From the NCBI GenBank assembly GCA_018350325.1, contig JAEVLN010000024.1, forward strand, positions 403,248-467,247: DNA of 64,000 nt, in the 5' to 3' direction. Below the pieces are notes generated by a model. It did not search any database. It had not been told where the DNA came from and saw only the letters and a program-made list of their open reading frames with translations. The DNA comes from Globodera rostochiensis. Its lineage: Eukaryota > Nematoda > Chromadorea > Rhabditida > Heteroderidae. Shown one piece after another: positions 12,847 through 24,689 of this stretch (position 1 is its first letter; the number at the start of each line of letters is the position of its first letter). The position numbers and the translations under genes were made by a program.

Positions 12847-14547
12847 TAAATACCATAATCTATTAAATACCATAATTTAATACAACTACATCAGAAGAAT
12901 GAGATGGTCGTTGTGTGGTTTGGACAAGTATGTCTTAAACTAAAAATAACAGAAATTTTAAAACTTGTCTTGATTTACATAAATTAAATTGCTAAAGAGG
13001 GAGTTTGAACTATATAATGAATAACATATTAGACCATAAAAGGAATTGCATTTAAAGGAACAAAAAAATTAAAGCGAAAATAGAAATTTGCAATCTTAAA
13101 AAAAGAATTCATTGAAATTAAACTTGCAATAATTATTGCAATTAAAAAAACAATTAATTGTGGCCGGTAAAGCATTAACTTTAAAAGGTGTTTTTCTCTT
13201 TATAAATTTTTTTAAAATTCAGATACTAAAAATAAAACATTTGAAACTACACTTGGCGAAAAGTAGGTGTTTCCCGCCTGATTCCATTCTAATCTACTCA
13301 GGATATATTTAAAAAACAAATAAATAGAAACCCAAGTCAAGTCTTAATCATTATTTACCATTTTTGTTGGCCTAAATCGCGCCGAGACTCAGTGAAGATG
13401 GTACAGGAATGGATCATAAATTTTTTTTTAATATAAAATGCATTGTGTCTAAAAGTGATTAACTCTTAAACTTACAAGATGTAAACTAATTTCATTTAAA
13501 TAAATTTTATAAAATTAAAAAATTAAATTAATTTTTATTTAAATCTACAAATGTCCCTTTTAAAAAAAATAAAAAAACAAAAAAATATATTTTATCCTTT
13601 TTGATTTAAAAATAAAAATGAGACGTATATCTTAACAAAATAATATAACTTCAAACTTAATTTAATGGAAACGTATTATGGGTTAATAAGTGTCACTTAT
13701 TGTTAGTTGAGTTTAAAAAAAAGTAAAAATGGATAAAAATATAAATTTTATCAAATAACGTTAAAACGAAATCTGATAAAATAAAAAAATAAATGTAAGA
13801 CAATATAAAGAAAATCTTTTAAATTATAATAATTGTTGCTTATAATAATCAAAAAATTAATTACGGTAACCCAATGTCTCAACTAAAAAAAATAGTGTGC
13901 CTAAAAATAATCAAGTGCTACTGTTTTTTGACCAGCTGAAAAAATCATGTTTTAGCTTACTTAATAGTTAGTTTTAATGCATAGCGGCAGCTGCAAACAA
14001 TTGGGACGATTACCGGAACGCGGTCAATGCGGTTCGATATGGCATAAACTCAATATTATAAATAAGTTGAAATAAAAAAGAATTTTAATTATAAAATAAA
14101 TCAAATAACGTTAAAACAAAATCTGATAAACTAAAAATAAAATGTACAGTTAAATTACTATCGCTGTTGCTTATAATAAGCAAAAAATTAGATACGGTAT
14201 ACCAATGTCTCAATTAAAAAATTAAAAATAATAAAGTGCTACTGTCTTTTGACCAGCTGAAAAAAAATTGTTTAATTAAAAAATAGAAAAAAGTTAATAA
14301 ATACCAGTTTTATTAATGTTTCATTTCGAAGAAAAAATGTTAAATTAGAATTAGAAAGTCCTCGTCTGATTCCTCGTTAGAGAAAATTCAATTAAATATC
14401 AATAAGGTATATAACAGCAAAAAAAATAAACTTAACATTATAGCAGTTATTAAAATAAGTCAAATGCCAGACTTAGTTTAGATGAATCTAATTTGTTGCT
14501 AAAATTTTCATAAATAAATAAAATATTAATTTAATAAAAAACAGGAT
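12847..14547. other. Repeat mosaic, no gene
   Basis: 12847-13253 is the partner of 4742-5148. About 13255-13350 resembles 6130-6260, both around the words TGGCGAAAAGTAGGTGTTTC. 13745-13935 and 14095-14330 are copies of the 7050-7200 block. GC-rich islands lie at about 13372-13420 and 13986-14058; the latter has an open frame of about 33 codons starting at ATG, too short to call. Confidence 0.5.
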
Positions 14548-15476
14548 AAGTCTCGAATCCCCCCCCAAGCCAAAAATGGTCCGAATCCCCCCGGTTCGAA
14601 TCCCCCCCCCCACCAAGCCAAAAGTGTCTCGAATCCCCCATAATCCAAAATGTCTCGAATCCCCCAAATTTTTTAAAAAGCTAATTTTTTTTTTTGCTAA
14701 CTTTTTCCAATGTTAACTAAATCAAACATTACCGAATCCCACCAAGCCAAAAAATTTCCGAATCCCACCACTATTAAAATCAACCAAAAAAGCACATTAT
14801 CCAAAAATGAAAACGATGCGGTGAAATTTTATGGAGGTTTTTTCATCGAACAAGATTATTTGGCCACCCTTCCGCAAGATCAAAACATTTAAGTTTGTTA
14901 AAATTATTAATTTCTCGAACTTTTTTCCTACACTATTTTCTCAAAGCCAAACTCGCAAATTTTTGATACGATTCAAAAGCTTACATTGGGTAGAAGTTAT
15001 CATCAAGCAAAGGCTAAGCGTTCTGACAAACTACAAAAGAGTTGTGGCCCGAAAAGCTGGAATTTTTTGAAAGCCATAACTTCTTTGGGTGGTTTTCAAT
15101 CGCTTAGCCTTTGCTTGTTTCTCCTTATTATAAGCTTTCGAGTGGTATCAAAAAATGCTGGATTTAATTGGTTTTGCAAAAAAGTTAGAGTCGAAGTGGG
15201 TCCTGCGTTTGGGGGATTCGTGACACTTTTTGCTGTGGGGGAATTCGAACCTGGGGGATTCGGGCGTGAGGGATTCGAACCGGGGGGATTCGGACGGGGG
15301 ATATTCGAGACATTTTTGGCTTGGGGGGATTCGAGACACTTTTTGCTTGGGGGGATTCGAACCGGGGGGATTCGGACGGGGGGATTCGGGTTGTTTTTGG
15401 CTTGGGAGGGATTCGAGACACTTTTTGCTGTGGGGGGATTCGGACGGGGGGGGGGATTCGGACCGGTAGCCATAAA
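14548..15476. mobile_element. Foldback element with CGAATCCCCC arrays in inverted orientation
   Basis: The left arm (14548-14670) is a tandem array of units such as GTCTCGAATCCCCCC and AAGCCAAAAA; the right arm (about 15205-15476) is the same array reverse-complemented (GGGGGGATTCGAGAC, TTTTTGGCTT). Nested inside is another inverted repeat, AAGCAAAGGCTAAGCG at 15005-15020 against its complement near 15100-15116, with further imperfect pairing (TTTTGATAC, AAAGCTTA) between about 14960 and 15160. The whole 0.93 kb can fold into one stem. The open frames inside are repeats, not genes. I found no clear target duplication. Confidence 0.7.
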
Positions 15477-15624
15477 ATCAACGCAAAATGACTACTAATA
15501 TTGTTAAATAAATTAATAAATTTTGATGTCAATCTGTGAAACATACTTTTGCTAAAATTTAACTTACAAATATTAAAAATTATGATTAAAAATAAGAAAA
15601 TCAAGACCATAAAAGGAATTGCAT

Positions 15625-16986
15625 ACACTTAATATAAATAATAAAGACCATAATCTATTAAATACCATAAATTTAATAAAACTACATCAGACGAAGGAAT
15701 TGGTCGTTGTGTGGGTTTGAACAAGTATAAATTAAACTAATAATAACAGAGAAATTTTAAAATGAGAAAGATTATTAAAATCCATAATATAATACAATCT
15801 AATATAAAAAAGACGATAATGCAATGAAGGATGATATTTCAGAGCTAAAAGTCGATTTTTAAGAATTACAATTCATTTATTTTCCGTTAAAAGCTTCTAA
15901 TATACTTCATAATAATAAACAAATCATGTTTTAAGACCGACAAAAATACGAACTTTAACGTAAAATACACTTAATATAAATAATAAAGACCATAATCTAT
16001 TAAATACCATAAATTTAATAAAACTACATCAGACGAAGGAATTGGTCGTTGTGTGGGTTTGAACAAGTATAAATTAAACTAATAATAACAGAGAAATTTT
16101 AAAATCAGAAAGATTATTAAAATCCATAATATAATACAATCTAATATAAAAAAGACGATAATGCAATGAAGGATGATATTTCAGAGCTAAAAGTCGATTT
16201 TTAAGAATTACAATTCATTTATTTTCCGTTAAAAGCTTCTAATATACTTCATAATAATAAACAAATCATGTTTTAAGACCGACAAAAATACGAACTTTAA
16301 CGTAAAATACACTTAATATAAATAATAAAGACCATAATCTATTAAATACCATAAATTTAATAAAACTACATCAGACGAAGGAATTGGTCGTTGTGTGGGT
16401 TTGAACAAGTATAAATTAAACTAATAATAACAGAGAAATTTTAAAATCAGAAAGATTATTAAAATCCATAATATAATACAATCTAATATAAAAAAGACGA
16501 TAATGCAATGAAGGATGATATTTCAGAGCTAAAAGTCGATTTTTAAGAATTACAATTCATTTATTTTCCGTTAAAAGCTTCTAATATACTTCATAATAAT
16601 AAACAAATCATGTTATAAATATTTTGAAGCTTCAAAGGCGCTAACACTTGCATGCATATTGACTGACGGGCTGCTCATAACAATTTGAACAAAGTAAATA
16701 TATTAATATAAATGGCTGTCGGCTCTCAATTTTTACATAAAAATTGAGGTAAACCTAAGACCGACAAAAATACGAACTTTAACGTAAAATACACTTAATA
16801 TAAATAATAAAGACCATAATCTATTAAATACCATAAATTTAATAAAACTACATCAGACGAAGGAATTGGTCGTTGTGTGGGTTTGAACAAGTATAAATTA
16901 AACTAATAATAACAGAGAAATTTTAAAATGAGAAAGATTATTAAAATCCATAATATAATACAATCTAATATAAAAAAGACGATAAT
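15625..16986 (+). repeat. 342-bp tandem repeat array, three full-length spaced copies plus a partial
   Basis: Units start ACACTTAATATAAATAATAAAG at 15625, 15967 and 16309 (exact 342-bp spacing) and again at 16791 after an interruption. The first three copies are nearly identical. The interruption (16613-16754) contains a shortened copy of the 7563-7690 repeat. The unit is a member of the dispersed family at 4370, 4720 and 10230. Near-identity suggests recent amplification. Confidence 0.9.
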
Positions 16987-17822
16987 TTTACAACGAGATA
17001 TTGTATTGCAAAATTCGATAAAAATGTTCTTTATAAATGATTGAAATTGAAAAATTATTTTACTTAAATACAACTAGCTGTTTTCTTATCGAAGTACAAT
17101 ATCTAAATTGCTAATAGTAAACATAATATACGAGAATTTATCACAAATACACTAACAAGGCACAACAATCGAAGAAACACAAATATTAAAATCTATTCAT
17201 ATAAGAAAAAGTCAAATAATAAAGTAAAAAGTGCAAATTATCGTTATTTAAAATAATTAAAACAAAACTTAAAAGCTAGCTATAACGGTAATGGGGATTT
17301 GGAATTCCCATTTCCATGCCTACAATAACAAAAAACCGCGACGATTTTTTATCTCACCGCGAGTGTCTTAGCGATTTTATAGTTCTTTATTTTAATATTA
17401 AAAAATTTGTAAAAAGTATTTCTGCCTTTCATTAAAAAATTCCTTAAGAAAAATGCAATAAACCCAAAAATGAACCTCTTAGTATCATCGACTTTCTAGT
17501 GCTCTGAATCAGATAAAATTTGGGAGCTAAAAGGATCGGAAAAATCACCCTTTTGCATGTTAAATACCCTAAAAAATTTTGGTACCGAAAACCGAAAAAG
17601 TATCGACAATTTTTTTTCGGTACTTTTCGGTACTGGTACTTTTTCGGTACTTTACCGAAAAGTACCGACCGAAACATTTTGGACATAATTGTATCAAATA
17701 TCCTACGCATACAATCATTGAAATAATTATTTATTTAATTATAGCTAGTGTATAGGACTTTTCTTTCCAAGTAAACTTAATATTATAATGGGTTATCAAA
17801 TTAAAGAAAAACATAGCTTAGA

Positions 17823-18005
17823 ATGCAGAGAATAGATGCAAAAAAACGGCTCGAACCGTCAGGCCAGCATCTTTCTGCACATGCTCTGAATCAGATAAAA
17901 ACAAATAAAAATATAAAATATATCCAGCACGCTTTGGGAGCCGAAAGGACAGCAAAACTTAATATTTTGCCGACCCACCATTGTAAAATTATAATTGTGA
18001 AATAG
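17823..18005 (+). CDS. Possible small ORF, 60 aa, function unknown
   Basis: An ATG-started frame of 60 codons ending in TAG at 18003-18005. The first half has mixed codon use (Lys, Arg, Glu, Gly, His) unlike the surrounding AT-rich DNA. I do not recognise the product. Part of the sequence is duplicated near 17502-17560 with a deletion, so it may be a fragment of a duplicated gene rather than a gene. No signal peptide, membrane segment or splice site is evident. Confidence 0.2.
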   Translation: MQRIDAKKRLEPSGQHLSAHALNQIKTNKNIKYIQHALGAERTAKLNILPTHHCKIIIVK

Positions 18006-19264
18006 CAGCGGTTAAGATGGCTGATAAAGGTTTATTTGAATAAATAAAAAATGAGAAAGTTTAATAAATCTATAATATATGTCTCGGATTATTCAATAAA
18101 AATTAAAACAAAATTTGATAGAAATGTTCTTTATAAATGATTGAAATTGAAAAATTATTTTTTAAACTAAAACTTGCTGTTTTCTTACCGAAGTAACGTT
18201 TTAAAGTCACTCATTAAATATCTAAATTGCTTTAATTTAAAAGTTTTTTAAAATAACGTTTTAGAAAGTCACTAACTAATAAATATGTTATTTATGATCA
18301 GATTATAGAAATAAAAGCCAATAAAATTCGTTTATTTAAAATCATTTTGTAAACTAATCTTCGTCAATGCTGTTGCCATAATTGCACATGCACAACAGGG
18401 CCCATATACTTAACCGAGTACACAGTTGCGGCTGTAGAGATGCTTATCAAACTCGTCACAGAAAACCCAATTCGTGTTACTACAAGCTTAAAACTTTAAA
18501 CTAAAAAGTAGTAGAAAAAGCTTTCTTTATCTGGTAAAAACATATAAGCAAGCAATTTGGCATTATCTACTTTAAATTAAGGAGCACACTTAACCAATCT
18601 ATAAGCAAAAGAAATAAATGTAAATCGCGCTTCATTATAAAAAATTGGCTGAAAACAAAATGACTTAGCATCGAAATACTTACCTGTTATTCACATTTTT
18701 TTTAGAAGTTAGCCTTTCTTCTGGCGGCCGATGTTTGATATTTTCTAAAATTAAAAATTATATTGATAAAGAAGTGGTGGTATCTAAAAAAATTTTATAT
18801 CGATAAAGAGTGGTTGACATTACAAAATAATTATTTAACCGGAAATACTTAATATTTCTAGTTAAAATAAATATTTGACAATAAATTCCTTGGCAAAAGG
18901 AGTTTTTGACATAAAATAATTAATTTCAGAAACAAATTAGTTTACAATTTAAAAGCTGCCACGTTGCAATTAGCCGCGATCAAACATGCGATGCGGCAAG
19001 AAGATGCAAAATAATAAATAAGTACTCTTCAAATGTTCAACTGAAAACCTATAAATTAGATTAATAATAAAATGGCTTTAAAAAAATAAAATAAAATTTG
19101 CTTACTAAGCAATAAACTATTAAAAAATACGATACAAAACTAAATAAACTAAATAAACTTTTAAATAAAAATTATGTCAAAATAGTTAAAACAAGTATGA
19201 AACGAATATTCGATAAAAAAGCCGTTGATATTTAAAAAATTTTTTATAAGAATGGTTGATATTT

Positions 19265-19397
19265 GGCAAGGGACTTGCTTCCGTTTGCCAACGCAGCGAG
19301 TAGTTGTCAAGAGCATACATGCTAATCTGGATTATAATTGGCTCGGTTTTGCCTTCAAGGACTTCTCTTGGCAGTGCAGCACTGAAGAAGATTGCCC
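19265..19397. mobile_element. 133-bp GC-rich insertion with 13-bp target duplication
   Basis: The direct repeat ATGGTTGATATTT lies at 19252-19264 and 19398-19410, exactly flanking a 133-bp segment whose composition is unlike the AT-rich surroundings. Both strands carry an open frame through the whole insert; on the minus strand it starts after TCTTCTTCAG, which looks like a nematode splice acceptor. A 13-bp duplication fits target-primed retrotransposition of an RNA fragment. I do not recognise the source. Confidence 0.6.
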
Positions 19398-20039
19398 ATG
19401 GTTGATATTTAAAAAATTGTATATTTGATGAAAAAGGTGATGATATTTAAAAAACGTATGAAGAAATTGCTTGTAAATAAAAAAATATACATGAAACGAC
19501 AGATATTTTTATATAAAAAACCGTTATATTTAAAAACAATTATAAAACCAAGAAGCGGCTTGTTATTTTGATAAATACTAGGAAGAAGACTTGATATGGT
19601 TTCATATTTTCAATAAATAAAAATAATAAATAAAGAAGTGGCGGTATTTTATAAATAATTTTATCAAGCAAAAAATTGAATCAACGCAAATTTATGTGTG
19701 AAATTATTTAAAAATATGTTGTGTTAATACACAATGTCTTCTTTTTTAAATACAAAATCATTTGAAAAAAATATATTAATTAAAAAATCAATGCGATTTA
19801 AAAAATCAAAGGATAATATTTTACGAACTGAATTATAAAAAAATAATAAAGTTATTTAGATAACCAATCAAAAAAGCTAAAAAGTTTTAATAAGCAATAT
19901 TGCATTATTGCTTTAATTTAATTTATTCTTTAAAAAGATGCATGATGGAACACCATATTTAGTTAATTACGTGTAAATATAAAAAAGTTGTAACAAATAA
20001 TTTATTAAAAATAATCACCAATTTTATAATTAATTAAAT

Positions 20040-20290
20040 TCTGTTAAATTGAGAATAACCTAAATTAACACAAACAAAATAACAAGAATAATGTAAGATT
20101 AGTAAATCGTTTAAAAAATAGTGCAAAAAAAAATTAAATTCGGTGAAACCGATTTAAACACCCCACCTGCGCGTAAATCTTCTCTATAAATTATGATTTG
20201 TATCATTATGTGAATTAGAAATACATTGATAAAAGATATTAATAATAACAAATCTTCTTCGCATTTATTATATTCTATTAAGAAAGGCTT
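20040..20290 (+). repeat. Segmental duplicate, partner at 29217-29440
   Basis: Both copies carry ATAACCTAAATTAACACAA, then GATTAGTAAATCGTTTA, then CACCCCACCTGCGCGTAAAT in the same order and orientation, with small indels. The partner has a few extra bases after ATTCGGTGAAACCGA. No coding capacity. Confidence 0.85.
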
Positions 20291-20799
20291 TTAAAAAATC
20301 AACTAATTTATTTAAATTACCCTTATTGAAATATTATTTTTCAAAAGATTGGGATTATCACTCATTTTGACTGCTGTGCGCTCGACGTGTGGTGAGTTAA
20401 AATTTAAAAATTAATTTAACTTTTTGGAAAACAAAACAATACTAACCTAAGCTTTTTAATTATTTTATGATTTTTAAACATACTTCGGTATGTTTTTGGC
20501 AACGATATATATGGAAATGAAAATATTTAAATGTTGAATAAAAATATAAATATAATAAAACTTATTTATACTAGCATTTTTTATTTAATACATTTTTTAA
20601 AATTGAATCAATAAATTTTGGCAACGTTTGCTCAAAATGGATTTAGCAATTAGTTGCGAAATATACCTATAGCAAAATTCATTAAGTGAAACGCTAAATA
20701 TTAACAAATTTAATCACAGAACCCATTCATTTGATAAATATTATAAAACTTTCATTAAAATTTTAAAAATAATACACAAAATTAAATTGGAAATTATAA

Positions 20800-21790
20800 A
20801 ATTGACTAATTTTAAAGCTAATATAATCGAAATCACCTTTATTTATTTATAAATGGGAAAACATTTGCATATGTTGAAGAAAGATAAAGCAGATAAATTA
20901 TTCGCTTGCTAAAAAAATAATTTAGACTCGCTGCAGACCAACTTTCACGATCTATGAGATAAGAAGGCATTGGAAAATAAAATAATATAATTAAAGAAAA
21001 TTCCAGAATTAAGATTTTAAAACAAAATAAATAATAGTATATCAATAATACAACACAAGCCCTATTATTAGTAACTTAAATTTGTGGATTGAATAAATAA
21101 CAAATAAAAACCCCGAATTGATCTGCCCAAAAAAATAAACTTTTACAAAAATATATTTTACCTTTACAAATTAATCAAAAATGAGCTTATGTTGAGTTCA
21201 TTTCTAAAATAAGTATCTTTCAACATGAAATATCAGATTAAATGCCTGGCTATAAATTAAATGCTTGCTCTTGCGATTTTGTATTCAATAAAATTAATTG
21301 AAATAAATAGGGCTCGGATTATATGCATTTTGCATATTTTTAGTCCAATTAAGTTTCGATGTAATTAGCTCAAAAAAGATGTTGTTACGTTGGTCTTTTT
21401 CTTTTTTGACCATTTTGAAATTGCATGTTTTGCATATTTTGGCACTTTTTTGACTCAAAATTCTTTAACAAAAATGCAATAAAAAACGAAATTTTGCATA
21501 TTTTGAGGATTTTTGTAGCATATTTTGCATATTTTGGCAAAAAAATGTTAAAAATGCATGTTTTGGCCATTTTTGGTGCATATAAATCCGAGCCCTAGTA
21601 ATAAACAAAAGTTGTTAATTTGGGTTTTTTTAACGGATGAAACAATAAAGTAAATATAATAAATACAGAATAACATATATGATGTTATTTTAATTAAAAA
21701 ACATTTAATGATTCTGATAAATTTTTGGGGAAGAAGGAAAATGAAAGGCCGAAATGACGAAGTTTTGAGGGAAAAAAATAAATTTGTCAA
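20800..21790 (+). repeat. Segmental duplicate block, partner at 23819-24545
   Basis: 20800-21125 matches 23819-24140 (TTTAAAGCTAATATAATCG, ATGGGAAAACATTTGCATAT) and 21640-21770 matches 24425-24530 (TTTAATGATTCTGAT, GGCCGAAATGACGAAGTT), in the same order, so these are two halves of one duplicated block. The first copy has a MITE inserted at 21308-21597. The second copy begins exactly where the bacterial mnmG fragment ends. Confidence 0.85.
21308..21597. mobile_element. hAT-type MITE (290 bp) with TTTTGCATAT core
   Basis: The left end TAGGGCTCGGATTATATGCA and the right end are complementary over about 20 bases with one 1-base gap. The 8 bp outside each end are GAAATAAA (21300-21307) and GTAATAAA (21598-21605), identical at 7 of 8 positions, as expected for an aged hAT target duplication. 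The core is a low-complexity array of TTTTGCATATTTTG words. No transposase is present. Confidence 0.75.
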
Positions 21791-21799
21791 CACCAAAAT

Positions 21800-23470
21800 T
21801 TTAAATTAAAGATTAAGCGAAAAGGGCGGAATAAAGTCTTAACTATTATATTTGATAATCATTAAGGATAGCAAAATTTTTTCAAACAGTCTAATAATGT
21901 CAGGACAAAACCACGCTTAGCACAAGAATAAATATCATTACGGACTTTAATTCGAATAAAATTAAGGAATGCCTTATCAATATTTTTATATGTCAAATGC
22001 ATAAACTAATCTTAAAAATATTAAAAATATTAACTTGCTACGCATTTCATGCAAATTTGAAATAAATTTTTATACTAATTCTGATTGATTTAAACTAAAT
22101 TTCTGAAACTATTATAAAAACATATTTAAAATTAATCTAATGAAGCATGTTACAACAAAAAAGTGCAAGTTTCCGGACCCCTGCACAAATTCACATCCTT
22201 TTACAATATAATCATTTATAAGCAATAAATGTAAGAAAATTAAAATTCTCAGAAGTTTTATGTAACAAAATATAAAAAAACCATTCTGATATATAAAAAT
22301 AAAAATTTTACGATTTTAAAAGAATAAAGTTCAATATAAAGAATTACTTGAAACCAATCAAAAGTGGGGAGAAAAAGCAACGGAAAACCAAAGTAAAAAA
22401 TTTGTAATAAGTAAAGCAATAAAATGATGCGCAAAAGGCAAATAATTCGCCCAACGTTCAAATCAGAAATTTATTTACCCAAAAACCATAAAGTAAAATA
22501 TGTAAATAAATAATGAATACTTCGTAAATTTACTCGAATAAACATAAAAAACATAAGCTTATTAGGTGAAAATAAATGTAAAACTATGTAACTAGGGCAA
22601 ATTAATATATATCGGTTAATGCACAAATATATGTAAGATATAAAAATAGATTTTAGAAAGGAATTGGAGGAAGTTATTAAAAAAGACCCGGTTTCATGCC
22701 AAACAATCGCAAATCAATTTGGTAACTAACTACATTTGTCCGGTACGAATAAAAAACCGTGCCTAACTGGAAAAAGTAAATTAGAAAGAAACAAAACGTA
22801 TTAATAATAGTTGCTTTAAATTGTTGTTTTTAAAAGTTCTTTTTTGACATTACAATATTGATTATCTAAATATAAACGACAAATTAAAAAATAATATTTA
22901 AATTATTGAAAAATAAATGAAATCAAAACTGCCGGCAATAAACAGAGCAGTTGGTGACTGGCAGCAAAACGAAATATATAAATTAATTTATTATTAGAAA
23001 CTAAAACACCAAATTAATAATGAAAATTTAATATCATATCGGACCATTAAAAATTAGTTACTTAAATATTAATGAATTAATTACAAAAGCATTTTGTATT
23101 TGTTCATGAAGTTATAGGTTTCATACAAAACATTCTGCCGCGGCCAATCCTGCCACATCGTCTCAAATGCATTTATTTGTCAGAAGAAAAACTTAATAGA
23201 AAATGTTTTCCAATTTGAAAATAAATAAAAAATTAACAAATTTAAACATAATGAAAAATATTTGAATAATTTGCAAAATATATAATATTCACAAATAACG
23301 GCAGCTGAAACAAAAACAATGCGAAGTTCAAAGAAAAAAGTATTTTATTGATTTTCTTTAAAACATTACTTCTTAACTAAAAACTAAATATGTACTTAAT
23401 TTCCTAAATTAATTGTCGGCTGTAGAAATCCACGGGAAATCAAGAAAACCACAAGCCAATATAATATAAT
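21800..23470. other. A-rich intergenic DNA, no gene seen
   Basis: Three short GC-richer islands stand out: about 22660-22775 (an open frame with a Lys/Glu-rich, helix-turn-helix-like run before a stop at about 22727), 22929-22972, and 23127-23170. On the minus strand the last has a 25-codon frame starting at ATG. None has splice signals good enough to join into a gene. Confidence 0.4.
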
Positions 23471-23479
23471 TTTACATTT

Positions 23480-23708
23480 TTTTTGTTCCAAAAGGGGAAA
23501 TCTTGTAAATTGGCATCAATTGGTTCTCTTTTGTATAGAGAGAAATTATGGAGGGGTAGAGAATTTAGATAGACCATTTGTCTTCACGAAAATTTTGAGG
23601 ATTGTAGGGATTTAAAAGGGTTAGATCGCTTACTTGGTCTTCGGGTGAAACAATGGCGTTGATTAAAGAAATTAGCAAATCTTTATTCTCCACGTGAAAC
23701 ATTCAACC
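23480..23708 (+). other. Probable bacterial DNA upstream of mnmG, with a parS-like half site
   Basis: This stretch is less AT-rich than its surroundings. A frame open from about 23498 to the TAA at 23611-23613 has a protein-like composition and would be the tail of a neighbouring bacterial gene that I do not recognise. Just before the mnmG start is CCACGTGAAAC (23690-23700), which matches one half of the parS/ParB consensus TTTCACGTGAAA often found near gidA in bacteria. The left edge of the transferred segment is uncertain. Confidence 0.45.
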
Positions 23709-23817
23709 ATGTCCTGGCAGTATGATATTATTGTAGTAGGTGCCGGTCATGCTGGCTGTGAAGCTGCTGCAGCAGCTTCTAAAATGGGGTTAAAGTGCTT
23801 CTATCTATTGCAGGTTT
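23709..23817 (+). pseudogene. mnmG: 5' fragment of bacterial mnmG (gidA)
   Basis: From the ATG at 23709 the frame encodes the start of MnmG, the FAD-dependent enzyme that, with MnmE, makes the 5-carboxymethylaminomethyl modification on tRNA wobble uridines in bacteria and organelles. The diagnostic N-terminus is present: [16 protein letters not shown], the glycine-rich FAD-binding loop (GAGHAGxE). About 30 codons later the frame breaks: one base appears to be missing near 23791, after which the expected Lys-Val-Leu-Leu run continues in the next frame, and similarity ends at about 23810-23817, where a nematode repeat block begins. The full protein is about 620 residues, so nearly all is missing. 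The preceding parS-like site and lack of a Shine-Dalgarno box would suit a Bacteroidota symbiont such as Cardinium, but that source is inference. Confidence 0.82.
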
Positions 23818-24529
23818 AATTGACTAACTTTAAAGCTAATATAATCGAAATCACCATTATTTATTTATAAATGGGAAAACATTTGCATATGTTGAAGAAA
23901 GATAAAGCAGATAAATTATTCGCAAGCTTATAAAAAATAATTTAGACTCGCTGCAGACCAAATTTCCCGCTCAATGCGATTCGAAGGCATTGGAAAATAA
24001 ATAATATAATTAAAGAAAATTCCAGAATTAAGATTTTAAACAAAATAAATAATAGTATATCAAAAAGAATACAGCACAAGCCCTATTATAGTAACTTTAA
24101 TTCGTGGATTGAATAAATATCAAATAAAAACCCGAATAATTAAGAGATGTGATTTAATTTCAATATTTTATGAATAAAGATATTTCCTGGTAAAAGATAA
24201 AAAGAGTTACGTAAAGTAATTATAATTAGAATTTATGATATCAAATTAAATGTAGCATCTTTTGTAATAATCAGCATAACCCAAATAATGTATTAAAATA
24301 ACTGGTTAATAAAACAATTAAAATGGTAAACTTGCAAACAGCTTTGCTGAGCAATTTTCTTGGGGTTCCTTTCATTTTTAAGTAATAGATTATTTTCTTT
24401 TATATTAATACGTTCATAACACGTGTACAGAATAAACAATATATGATGTTATTTTTAATTTAAAAAAAACATTTAATGATTCTGATGATTGGGGAAGAAG
24501 GCAAATTAAAGGCCGAAATGACGAAGTTG

Positions 24530-24617
24530 AAGTGCAAAGAAGGAAATAATGGAGAGGGCCGATGTTCAACAAAGGCAGAGGATCACCGACAAATTGAAGC
24601 CATTCAAAGCAGATGGC
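24530..24617 (-). CDS. Possible exon on the minus strand, unidentified
   Basis: On the minus strand a GC-richer segment follows TTATTCTTGTTTCAG, a near-ideal nematode splice acceptor (intron side ending at 24618). The next 29 codons are open and hydrophobic in part. The segment is absent from the paralogous repeat copy at about 21755, so it was gained by or lost from one copy. A matching donor could not be fixed; GTGATC within the segment (about 24584) would give a 31-bp exon. I do not recognise the product. Confidence 0.3.
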
Positions 24618-24689
24618 CTGAAACAAGAATAAAAAATAACAATAAAAGATAAACAGAACAATCAACATAAAAGTATTAAACAATTTAAC

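Larger units (their letters stand above)
16987..20035. other. A-rich intergenic DNA with several short GC islands
   Basis: No gene can be built. At 17575-17680 a low-complexity patch of GGTACCGAAAA words in both orientations can fold back. TGCTCTGAATCAGATAAAA occurs at about 17502 and 17883, followed in each case by TTTGGGAGC after a different spacer, so these are diverged duplicates. A GC island at 18957-19011 has an open, helix-like frame of about 20 codons. Confidence 0.45.

Noticed and set aside
14580..15470. tRNA B-box-like words (GGTTCGAATCC) in the C-rich arrays
   Set aside because: They recur in tandem without A boxes or acceptor stems; they are part of the repeat unit.
15096..15628. 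Pro- or Gly-rich frames of 80-170 codons
   Set aside because: They translate the GGGGGATTCG array of the foldback element.
15625..16986. CRISPR-like array
   Set aside because: Units are 342 bp, directly adjacent, with no short-repeat/unique-spacer pattern, and the host is a eukaryote.
23688..23702. Functional parS site
   Set aside because: Only one half matches the palindrome well, and the fragment is stranded in a nematode chromosome.
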